Positions 57,304 through 64,000 of a DNA stretch of 64,000 nt are shown here, piece after piece; the stretch's first letter is position 1, and each line of letters opens with the position of its first letter. A model generated the notes under the pieces. It saw only the letters and a list, made by a program, of their open reading frames with translations. It searched no databases and was not told the DNA's origin. This DNA is from Mycobacterium asiaticum (GTDB lineage Bacteria; Actinomycetota; Actinomycetes; Mycobacteriales; Mycobacteriaceae): NCBI RefSeq assembly GCF_001673365.1, contig NZ_LZLS01000214.1, forward strand, positions 1 through 64,000, given 5' to 3'. The position numbers were made by a program, and so were the translations under genes.

Positions 57304-58487
57304 GCACCGCAGCTGAGAGCGGGGCCGTGCTCCCCGCCGAAGACGGACCCGAAGTCGAACTGGCCCAACTGCCGCCGGCCCCGCCCACCACGGTGGCGGT
57401 CATCGAAGGCATCGCGACCGGCTACCCGCAGCGGGCGGTCGAGCAGTCCGAGGCGGCCGACCGCGTCGCCGAGCTTTTCGTCGACACCCAACAGCGGGAA
57501 CGGATTCCGCGCATCTACCAGAAGACGCGTATCGACACCCGTCGCATGGCGGTCGATCCGCTGGACCCGCAGTTCGATGCGTTTCGGCGCAACCCGGGCA
57601 CGATACGTGACCGGATGAACATGTTTTTCGAGCATGCGGTTCCGCTGGCGGTCGACGCGAGCAGGCGCGCGTTGGCTGGCCTGCCCTATGGCGTGGACGA
57701 GATCGGTCAGTTGGTTTTCGTCACCAGCACCGGGTTCATCGCACCGGGGGTTGATGTCGCGATCGTCAAGGAACTAGGCCTGCCCCGGTCAGTGTCGCGG
57801 GTCGTGGTCAATTTCATGGGCTGTGCCGCCGCGATGAACGCGGTTCGGGCCGCGGCCACTTATGTTCGGGCCCACCCCAGTATGAAGGCGCTGGTGGTGT
57901 GCATCGAATTGTGCTCGGTGAACGCCGTTTTCGCCGACGACATCAACGACGTCGTCATCCACAGTCTGTTCGGCGACGGATGCGGGGCGATGGTGATCGG
58001 GGCCAGCCAAGTTCAGCAGCCGCTGCCGGCGGGCAGTGTGGTGATACGCAGCAGCTTCACCCGGTTGCTCGACGACGCCGAGGACGGCATTGTGCTCGGC
58101 GTCAACCACAACGGCATCACCTGCGAGCTGTCAGAGAACCTGCCCGATTACATCTATCGCGGAGTCGAACCCGTCATCGCAGAAATGTTGCACGACAACG
58201 GGTTGACGAAGTCCGACATCGATCTGTGGGCGGTCCACCCGGGCGGTCCGAAGATCATCGAGCAGTCGGTGCGTTCGCTGGGAATACCCAGCGAACGGGC
58301 GTCGCACAGCTGGGAGGTGCTCGCCCGGTTCGGCAACATGCTGAGCGTATCGCTGATCTTCGTGCTGGAAATGATGGTGCGCCAAGCGGAGTCGACGAAG
58401 GCGATCTCGACGGGTGTCGCGTTCGCGTTCGCGCCGGGGGTCACCGTCGAAGGCATCCTGTTCGACATCATCCGGCGGTCGTCATGA
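57300..58487 (+). CDS. pks18: Type III polyketide synthase, Pks18 orthologue
   Basis: 395 aa. Catalytic triad Cys175 ([10 protein letters not shown]), His313 (WAVHPGGPK) and Asn346 (RFGNMLS) occupy the same numbering I recall for Mtb Pks18. GFGxG-type end [13 protein letters not shown] is present. Pks18 condenses long-chain acyl-CoA with malonyl-CoA to alpha-pyrones through an acyl-binding tunnel. Overlaps the desaturase stop and the sulfotransferase start by 4 bp each, so the three are made together. Confidence 0.94.
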   Translation: MSTAAESGAVLPAEDGPEVELAQLPPAPPTTVAVIEGIATGYPQRAVEQSEAADRVAELFVDTQQRERIPRIYQKTRIDTRRMAVDPLDPQFDAFRRNPGTIRDRMNMFFEHAVPLAVDASRRALAGLPYGVDEIGQLVFVTSTGFIAPGVDVAIVKELGLPRSVSRVVVNFMGCAAAMNAVRAAATYVRAHPSMKALVVCIELCSVNAVFADDINDVVIHSLFGDGCGAMVIGASQVQQPLPAGSVVIRSSFTRLLDDAEDGIVLGVNHNGITCELSENLPDYIYRGVEPVIAEMLHDNGLTKSDIDLWAVHPGGPKIIEQSVRSLGIPSERASHSWEVLARFGNMLSVSLIFVLEMMVRQAESTKAISTGVAFAFAPGVTVEGILFDIIRRSS

Positions 58488-59485
58488 ACTTCGAATACGA
58501 AAGTAGCCGGCAAATGGTGGTCTCCGACCGAGTGCTGTACCGCGAGTTGATGACTGACAATCTGCGCTGGGATGCCCTGCAGTTGCGCGACGGCGACATC
58601 ATCATCTCGACGCCGCCCAAGTGCGGCATGACCTGGACGCAGCGCCTGGTGTCGCTGATCGTGTTCGACGGCCCGGATCTGCCCGGTCCGTTGTCGACGG
58701 TGTCCCCGTGGCTGGATCAGACCATCCGTCCCCTCGACGAGGTCATCGCGATCCTCGATGCCCAGCAGCACCGTCGGTTCATCAAAACCCATACGCCCTT
58801 GGACGGCCTGGTGCTCGACGACCGGGTCACCTATCTGTGCGTGGGACGCGATCCGCGTGACGCGGCCGTGTCGATGCTGCATCAGACGACCAATATGGAC
58901 CGCGATCGGATGCGGCTGCTGCACGAGGCGGCGGTGCCGGCCGAACAGCGGCTGGGACCACCGGCTCCCCAACCGGGCAGCGGGCGCGGCGTCGTCGAAG
59001 AGTTCCGGCACTGGTTGGAAGGCCCGGCGTTACCGCCCCCGGGGGTCGGGTTCACCCCGCCCAAGGGGATCGGCACCCTGGCCAACGTCATGCACCAATT
59101 CGGCAAGGTGTGGGAGCGGCGTCACCTGCCCAACGTGGCGCTCTTCCACTACGCCGACTACCAGGCAGACCTGGTGGGGGAGATGGTGCGACTAGCCGGG
59201 GTTCTCGGTTATAACCTGAGCCGTGATCGCGCGCGGGAGTTGGCGCAGTACGCCACGCTCGGCGAAATGCGTTCTCATGCTTCCGAAATCGCGCCCAACA
59301 CCACCGACGGCATCTGGCGCAGCGACGAGCAGTTCTTTCGTCGCGGCGGCAACGGCGAGTGGCAGGAGTACTTCACCCGCGACGAGTACCGGCGCTACAA
59401 CCATCGGATCAACCAGTTGGGTGCACCGGAGATGCTGGCCTGGGCGCACGAGGGCCGGCGGGGCTGCGACCCCGAGGACGCGTGA
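58484..59485 (+). CDS. PAPS-dependent sulfotransferase (Rv1373 orthologue)
   Basis: 333 aa from ATG 58484. The 5'-phosphosulfate loop [11 protein letters not shown] (about 45-55) and 3'-phosphate motif [16 protein letters not shown] are intact; His in KTHTPLDGL is the likely catalytic base. Rv1373 has been reported as a glycolipid sulfotransferase. Context suggests sulfation of a lipid or long-chain polyketide made by the two upstream enzymes. Confidence 0.92.
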   Translation: MNFEYESSRQMVVSDRVLYRELMTDNLRWDALQLRDGDIIISTPPKCGMTWTQRLVSLIVFDGPDLPGPLSTVSPWLDQTIRPLDEVIAILDAQQHRRFIKTHTPLDGLVLDDRVTYLCVGRDPRDAAVSMLHQTTNMDRDRMRLLHEAAVPAEQRLGPPAPQPGSGRGVVEEFRHWLEGPALPPPGVGFTPPKGIGTLANVMHQFGKVWERRHLPNVALFHYADYQADLVGEMVRLAGVLGYNLSRDRARELAQYATLGEMRSHASEIAPNTTDGIWRSDEQFFRRGGNGEWQEYFTRDEYRRYNHRINQLGAPEMLAWAHEGRRGCDPEDA

Positions 59486-59499
59486 GTTCAGGCGCCGGA

Positions 59500-60168
59500 T
59501 CAGGTTGCTTGGCGTCGCAGCGCTTTGACGTACCAGAAGGACATCTCGGTTTCGGTTCCGTCCAATTCGCGGTTCAGCGTGACGGGGTCGGCCGACTCGA
59601 TGTCCCAGCCGGCGCCGTCGAGGACCTCGCGCAGCGTCTGCTCTGACACCGATGGCCTCTTGAACGCGATACCTTCCTCGCTCGACGTGTTGCTGTCGCA
59701 GAAGCAACTGATCAGCAGGGTGGCGCCCGGCCGGGTGGCGCGGTGCACCGCGGCCGCGTAGCTGCGTTTGCCCTCGTCGTCGAGGCAGTGGAACATGCCG
59801 CTGTCGACGACCGTGTCGAACGCGTCGGTGTAGCCGTCGAGCCTGGTGGAGTCGGTGACCGCGAACGTGACGTTGATGCCGGCGTCGGCGGCGCGCTGTT
59901 CGGCGGTGCGCAGGGCGGTCGGAGAGATGTCCAGACCGGTGACGGTGTAGCCGTTTGTGGCCAGGTAGATCGCGTTGTCGCCGAGCCCGCAGCCGATATC
60001 GAGCACGTCGCCGTGTACCCAGCCGGAGTTGTGCCAGGCGACGACGCTTTCCTTGGGCGCCTTGGTATCCCACGGCGGCGTCGGGACAGGCGGCAGGCCT
60101 TCACCCGGGCTTTCACCGCGGTAGAGAGCGTCGAAATCGATGTGGGGGGAGAAACTCGGGTTGCTCAT
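59500..60168 (-). CDS. SAM-dependent methyltransferase (Rv1377c orthologue)
   Basis: 222 aa from ATG 60168 (MSNPSFSPHIDF) with GGCGGAA upstream. Motif I VLDIGCGLGDNAIYLA, motif II VTGLDISPTAL, and VDSGMFHCLDD mark a class I Rossmann methyltransferase. Similar to thiopurine/TehB-like enzymes. Converges on the sulfotransferase gene; it might act on the same product but is not in that operon. Confidence 0.86.
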   Translation of the reverse strand: MSNPSFSPHIDFDALYRGESPGEGLPPVPTPPWDTKAPKESVVAWHNSGWVHGDVLDIGCGLGDNAIYLATNGYTVTGLDISPTALRTAEQRAADAGINVTFAVTDSTRLDGYTDAFDTVVDSGMFHCLDDEGKRSYAAAVHRATRPGATLLISCFCDSNTSSEEGIAFKRPSVSEQTLREVLDGAGWDIESADPVTLNRELDGTETEMSFWYVKALRRQAT

Positions 60169-60297
60169 TTCCGCCAGCGTAGGCTCGCGCGGGCGGTGTG
60201 GCGAAAATTTCACGACGGTTTCGGTTGCGCATAATTACGGCAGCTACCCGCGGCGAGCCGGGCCGATACCGGTTGTCAGCCTTTAGGGTTGAGTGCT

Positions 60298-60726
60298 ATG
60301 GGCGGACCGGACAATCACGTGAAGCGCTGGCGCACAGTGCTTCACGTAGCCGTGTCGGCATTGGTAGTTGCCATCCTCGGACTCGCGGGCACCCCTCCAG
60401 CTCATGCGGCCGCGGCCACCGCGACGCTGTCGGTGTCACATACGTGGCAGGACGGTTTCATCGCCCATTTCGCCATCACCAACTCGAGCATCGCGCCGCT
60501 AAGTGATTGGCGACTTGAGTTCGACATGCCGGCGGGCCAATCCGTCTCGCACGCGTGGAACAGCACTGTTACCCAATCTGGCACGCACTATGTGCTCACT
60601 CCCGCGAACTGGAATCGCGTCGTCGCGCCCGGTGGTTCAGCCACAGGTGGTTTCCGAGGCGTGCTGCGCGGCACCTACTCGCCCCCGTCGAATTGCGTGC
60701 TCAACCGGCAATACCCCTGCAGCTAG
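60298..60726 (+). CDS. Secreted CBM2 (cellulose-binding domain family 2) protein
   Basis: 142 aa. A signal peptide (hydrophobic 18-35, cleavage near AHAAAA) is followed by a single CBM2-like domain: TNSSIAPLSDWRLEFDMP, WNSTVTQSGTHYVLTPANWN and VVAPGGSATGGF. Exposed Trp residues typical of polysaccharide binding are present. No catalytic domain follows. It resembles Rv1987 in size and build. Ligand may be cellulose, chitin or the cell's own polysaccharides. Confidence 0.85.
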   Translation: MGGPDNHVKRWRTVLHVAVSALVVAILGLAGTPPAHAAAATATLSVSHTWQDGFIAHFAITNSSIAPLSDWRLEFDMPAGQSVSHAWNSTVTQSGTHYVLTPANWNRVVAPGGSATGGFRGVLRGTYSPPSNCVLNRQYPCS

Positions 60727-60744
60727 CGGCGCGACCGCTGCGAC

Positions 60745-60764
60745 GCTCGGGGCACGCCCCAAGC
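60745..60764 (+). terminator. Terminator-like hairpin after the CBM2 gene
   Basis: GCTCGGGGC-AC-GCCCCAAGC, a 9-bp stem with one mismatch 18 bp after the stop codon. No U-tract. Confidence 0.45.
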
Positions 60765-60786
60765 CTCTCCGGGGAGTGCCATCTCT

Positions 60787-60859
60787 TTTGCCCGCCTCCG
60801 AGCGACTAATTTTGCGGACTACGCAGCGGCGACGTCGTAGTCGCTCGGAGCCGGGCAAA
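60787..60859. repeat. 22-bp near-perfect inverted repeat upstream of pyrR
   Basis: Arms 60787-60808 and 60838-60859 (TTTGCCCG-CTCCGAGCGACTA type) match at 21 of 22 positions around a 29-base loop. It lies in the 329-bp gene-free stretch 60727-61055, about 100 bp before the pyr promoter. It may isolate the pyr operon from upstream transcription or be a palindromic mobile unit. Confidence 0.75.
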
Positions 60860-60963
60860 TACATACATATCTTCCTGCCGGGGCTGCCGGGGCAGTTGTG
60901 ACTCATGTGATGAGTGCTCCGCCATGCGCACTAAACGCTGCGCGCGTCCTTCCCAACGGCGGA

Positions 60964-60991
60964 TTCGTCCGACGTAGGCCCGTGCTAGGCT
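60964..60991 (+). promoter_or_regulatory. Probable promoter of the pyr operon
   Basis: TTCGTC (60964-60969), 16-bp spacer, TAGGCT (60986-60991). Transcription would begin near 60998, giving a leader of about 58 nt that holds the PyrR hairpin. Confidence 0.5.
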
Positions 60992-61015
60992 GCCCGGCAG
61001 TCGACATCCTTTAAC

Positions 61016-61051
61016 GATCCGTCCGGAGAGGCGGAGAAGGAGGTCAGGATC
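61016..61051 (+). promoter_or_regulatory. PyrR-binding leader hairpin
   Basis: GATCC (61016-61020) pairs with GGATC (61047-61051), enclosing GTCCGGAGAGGC (61021-61032), which resembles the PyrR RNA-binding loop, and the Shine-Dalgarno AAGGAGGT (61037-61044). PyrR bound with UMP would hide the ribosome site. This matches the translational repression described for mycobacterial pyrR leaders. Confidence 0.7.
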
Positions 61052-61055
61052 CCGC

Positions 61056-61601
61056 ATGGGTAATGCGCGAGAACTGATGTCAGCGGCCGATGTGGGCCGC
61101 ACCATCTCCCGCATGGCGCATCAGATCATCGAAAAGACCGCGCTGGACAACCCCGACTCCAACCGGGTGGTGCTACTCGGAATTCCGACGCGCGGCGTGA
61201 CTCTGGCCAGCCGCCTGTCCGCCAACATCGCCGAGTACAGCGGCGTGAAAGTCGGTCACGGCGCACTGGATATCACGCTCTACCGTGACGATCTGATGAT
61301 CAAACCCCCACGGCCACTGGAAGCGACGTCCATTCCGCCCGGTGGCATCGACGACGCGCTGGTGATTCTCGTCGACGACGTGCTGTACTCCGGGCGCTCG
61401 ACGCGCTCCGCGCTGGACGCCTTGCGCGACGTGGGCCGGCCGCGGGCCGTGCAACTGGCGGTGCTCGTCGACCGCGGCCATCGCGAGCTGCCGATCCGAG
61501 CCGATTATGTCGGCAAGAACGTGCCCACCTCACGCAGCGAGAGCGTGCACGTACAACTCAACGAGGACGACGGTCGAGATGGCGTGGTGATCACCCGATG
61601 A
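61056..61601 (+). CDS. pyrR: Pyrimidine operon RNA-binding regulator / uracil phosphoribosyltransferase PyrR
   Basis: 181 aa, ATG with AAGGAGGT. The PRPP-binding loop is in [19 protein letters not shown] (about 108-126). The RNA-binding basic face includes [11 protein letters not shown] and [11 protein letters not shown]. It senses UMP/UTP and represses its own operon through the leader hairpin. Slightly shorter at the N-terminus than the Mtb protein. Overlaps pyrB by ATGA. Confidence 0.95.
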   Translation: MGNARELMSAADVGRTISRMAHQIIEKTALDNPDSNRVVLLGIPTRGVTLASRLSANIAEYSGVKVGHGALDITLYRDDLMIKPPRPLEATSIPPGGIDDALVILVDDVLYSGRSTRSALDALRDVGRPRAVQLAVLVDRGHRELPIRADYVGKNVPTSRSESVHVQLNEDDGRDGVVITR

Positions 61602-62557
61602 CTCCGAGGCACCTGTTGGCCGCGGGCGATCTCACCAGGGACGAAGCCACCGCGATCCTCGATGACGCGGACCGGTTCGCCCAGGCCCTCGTCGGTCGGG
61701 ACATCAAAAAGCTGCCCACATTGCGAGGTCGCACCGTGGTCACCATGTTCTACGAGAACTCCACCCGCACCCGGGTGTCGTTCGAGGTGGCCGGCAAGTG
61801 GATGAGCGCCGACGTGGTCAACGTCAGCGCATCCGGATCCTCGGTGGGCAAAGGCGAGTCGCTGCGCGACACCGCGCTGACGCTGCGCGCGGCCGGCGCC
61901 GACGCGCTGATCATTCGGCACCCCGCATCCGGGGCGGCGCATCTACTGGCCGACTGGACTTCTGAGGCCGCGACGGCGACAGGCCCGTCGGTGATCAACG
62001 CCGGCGACGGCACCCACGAGCATCCCACCCAGGCGCTGCTGGACGCCTTGACCATCCGGCAGCGCCTCGGCGGCATCGACGGGCGTCGCATCGTCATCGT
62101 CGGCGACATCCTGCACAGCCGGGTCGCCCGCTCGAACGTCATGCTGCTGCACACCCTGGGCGCCGAGATCGTGCTCGTGGCACCGCCGACGCTGCTGCCG
62201 CGCGGCGTCGAAAACTGGCCGGTCACCGTCTCCAACGACTTCGACGCCGAACTGCCCGCCGCCGACGGCGTGCTGATGCTGCGGGTGCAGGCTGAGCGGA
62301 TGAACGGCGGCTTCTTCCCGTCGGTGCGCGAATATTCGACGCTCTACGGGCTGTCGGCGCGGCGCCAGGCGTTGTTGCCCGGGCACGCCGTCGTGCTGCA
62401 CCCGGGCCCGATGCTGCGCGGCATGGAGATTTCGTCCTCGGTGGCTGACTCATCGCAATCTGCTGTGCTGCAACAGGTTTCCAACGGGGTGCACGTGCGG
62501 ATGGCGGTGCTGTTCCATGTCCTGGTGGGGGCGACGGAAGAAGAGGGCGCGGCATGA
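61598..62557 (+). CDS. pyrB: Aspartate carbamoyltransferase catalytic subunit
   Basis: 319 aa. Carbamoyl-phosphate loop [13 protein letters not shown] (STRT motif), [12 protein letters not shown] mobile loop, HPTQALLD and the aspartate-binding [10 protein letters not shown] segment. Committed step of pyrimidine synthesis. No pyrI regulatory chain nearby, as expected in mycobacteria. Confidence 0.97.
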   Translation: MTPRHLLAAGDLTRDEATAILDDADRFAQALVGRDIKKLPTLRGRTVVTMFYENSTRTRVSFEVAGKWMSADVVNVSASGSSVGKGESLRDTALTLRAAGADALIIRHPASGAAHLLADWTSEAATATGPSVINAGDGTHEHPTQALLDALTIRQRLGGIDGRRIVIVGDILHSRVARSNVMLLHTLGAEIVLVAPPTLLPRGVENWPVTVSNDFDAELPAADGVLMLRVQAERMNGGFFPSVREYSTLYGLSARRQALLPGHAVVLHPGPMLRGMEISSSVADSSQSAVLQQVSNGVHVRMAVLFHVLVGATEEEGAA

Positions 62558-63846
62558 GTGTGCTGATCAGGGGGGTTCGTCGCTACGGCGAAGGCGAGCA
62601 AATAGACGTACTCGTCGACGACGGCCAAATCGCCGACATCGGCACCGATCTGGCGATCCCGGATCTTGCTGACGTCATCGACGCCACCGGCCATGTTCTG
62701 TTACCCGGGTTCGTGGACCTGCACACACACCTGCGTGAGCCTGGCCGCGAATACGCCGAGGACATCGAAACGGGTTCGGCCGCAGCCGCTTTGGGCGGCT
62801 ATACGGCAGTGTTCGCAATGGCCAACACCCATCCGGTCGCTGACAGCCCCGTGGTTACCGACCACGTCTGGCACCGAGGTCAGCAGGTCGGCCTGGTGGA
62901 CGTGCATCCGGTGGGCGCGGTCACCGTCGGGTTGGCCGGCGTCGAGTTGACCGAGATGGGCATGATGAAAGCCGGTGCGGCCCAGGTGCGGATGTTCTCC
63001 GACGACGGCATCTGCGTGCATGACCCGCTGGTGATGCGCCGCGCGCTGGAATACGCCACCGGTCTTGGTGTGCTGATCGCCCAGCATGCCGAAGAACCCA
63101 GGCTGACCGTCGGCGCCGTCGCGCACGAAGGGCCGGCCGCCGCGCGGCTCGGCCTGGCCGGATGGCCCAGGGCTGCCGAAGAATCCATTGTCGCGCGCGA
63201 TGCACTGCTGGCGCGCGACGCCGGTGCCCGGGTGCACATCTGCCACGCTTCCACCGCGGGCACCGTCGAGATCGTGAAATGGGCCAAAGCTCAAGGCATT
63301 TCGATCACAGCCGAGGTGACTCCGCATCACCTGCTGCTCGACGACAGCAGGCTGGCCAGCTACGACGGCCGAAATCGGGTCAACCCGCCGCTGCGCGAAG
63401 CCTCCGACGCGGTTGCGCTGCGTCAGGCACTGGCCGACGGGACCATCGACTGTGTGGCCACCGATCACGCCCCGCACGCCGAGCACGAAAAGTGTGTCGA
63501 GTTCTCCGCGGCGCGACCCGGGATGCTCGGCTTGCAGACGGCGCTGTCGGTGGTGGTGCAGACGATGGTGGAGCCGGGCCTGCTGAGCTGGCGCGACGTC
63601 GCCCGGGTGATGAGCGAAAACCCGGCCCGCATCGTCGGATTGCCCGATCAGGGCCGTCCGCTCGAAGTGGGGGAGCCGGCCAATTTGACTGTGGTCGACC
63701 CCGCCGCCACGTGGACCGTTACCGGCGACGAGCTGGCCAGCCGGTCGGCCAACACCCCGTATGAGTCGATGACACTGCCGGCCAAAGTGACGGCGACGCT
63801 GCTGCGCGGAAGGGTCACCGCCCGCGACGGGAAGAGTCCGGCATGA
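62554..63846 (+). CDS. pyrC: Dihydroorotase
   Basis: 430 aa, type I dihydroorotase. Metal ligands: HTHLREPG (two His), His in QHAEEPR, His in VHICHAST, Asp in CVATDHAPH. The conserved NPAR near the C-terminus is present. Overlaps pyrB and the next gene by ATGA. Confidence 0.97.
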   Translation: MSVLIRGVRRYGEGEQIDVLVDDGQIADIGTDLAIPDLADVIDATGHVLLPGFVDLHTHLREPGREYAEDIETGSAAAALGGYTAVFAMANTHPVADSPVVTDHVWHRGQQVGLVDVHPVGAVTVGLAGVELTEMGMMKAGAAQVRMFSDDGICVHDPLVMRRALEYATGLGVLIAQHAEEPRLTVGAVAHEGPAAARLGLAGWPRAAEESIVARDALLARDAGARVHICHASTAGTVEIVKWAKAQGISITAEVTPHHLLLDDSRLASYDGRNRVNPPLREASDAVALRQALADGTIDCVATDHAPHAEHEKCVEFSAARPGMLGLQTALSVVVQTMVEPGLLSWRDVARVMSENPARIVGLPDQGRPLEVGEPANLTVVDPAATWTVTGDELASRSANTPYESMTLPAKVTATLLRGRVTARDGKSPA

Positions 63847-64000
63847 ACTCAGGCACGCTGGTGGGATCGCTGATCTTCGCGGCGGTGCTGGTGGTGGTAC
63901 TTGCCGTGGTGATCCAGCTGATGATGCGGGGCTGGCGGCGCCGGGCCGAGCGGCAGGTGGAGCTGATCGGCGAGTTGCCCGGCCTGCCCGACGAGGTGGG
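63843..64000 (+). CDS. Membrane-anchored export/adaptor-like protein (Rv1382 orthologue), cut by window edge
   Basis: ATG 63843 overlaps the pyrC stop. The first 52 codons are visible: a membrane segment at about 7-27 followed by basic [11 protein letters not shown]. In Mtb Rv1382 lies between pyrC and carA in the same operon. Function unknown. Confidence 0.8.
   Translation, partial: MNSGTLVGSLIFAAVLVVVLAVVIQLMMRGWRRRAERQVELIGELPGLPDEV

Overview
The window comes from a slow-growing mycobacterium outside the M. tuberculosis complex. The evidence is high GC, frequent GTG starts, ATGA/GTGA overlaps, a PE_PGRS gene, a PE-PE-PPE protein, and long runs of genes I recognise as orthologues of M. tuberculosis (Mtb) loci. 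Orthologue names are from memory of those families; no search was run.

Layout. Bases 1-3000 hold a PE_PGRS gene cut by the left edge, a membrane Ser/Thr kinase and a repeat-rich spacer. From 3053 to 28571 the backbone follows Mtb Rv2582 back to Rv2568c: ppiB-like, glyoxalase II-like, hisS, radical SAM protein, purple acid phosphatase, Zn-metallopeptidase, aspS, FUSC proteins, transglutaminase. It is interrupted by an accessory block at 6048-12415 (PE-PPE hydrolase, two-component pair, HlyIII protein, FTR1-type permease, aberrant enolase) and a sugar-acid/aldolase-type module at 15684-17966 (XRE-cupin regulator, class II aldolase, DHDPS-family lyase). Next comes an ATP-grasp/alpha-E protein preceded by a tiny remnant of its usual partner, Rv2566. 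The Rv2560-Rv2551c group (rarA, alaS, ruvX, mltG, aroE) leads into the shikimate cluster aroC-aroK-aroB-aroQ, then pepQ-type peptidase, efp, nusB and a large PLP decarboxylase (Rv2531c-like).

At about 51400-53180 the backbone changes to the Rv1367c-Rv1382 neighbourhood: beta-lactamase-like protein, lprF, a desaturase/type III PKS/sulfotransferase operon, a methyltransferase, a secreted CBM2 protein and the pyrR-pyrB-pyrC operon with a PyrR-type leader hairpin. These two blocks are far apart in Mtb. To my recollection M. leprae also keeps efp/nusB close to pyrR, so the order here is probably ancestral.

Functional themes are aminoacyl-tRNA synthesis (hisS, aspS, alaS), aromatic and pyrimidine biosynthesis in tightly coupled operons, and cell-envelope lipid chemistry (lprF; desaturase-pks18-sulfotransferase). 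The least explained pieces are the HlyIII/FTR1/enolase-like module with phased TCTCAGC repeats in front of it, several gene remnants (PPIase tail, Rv2566 stub, PE_PGRS tail, orphan signal peptide), and three classes of intergenic repeat or palindrome.
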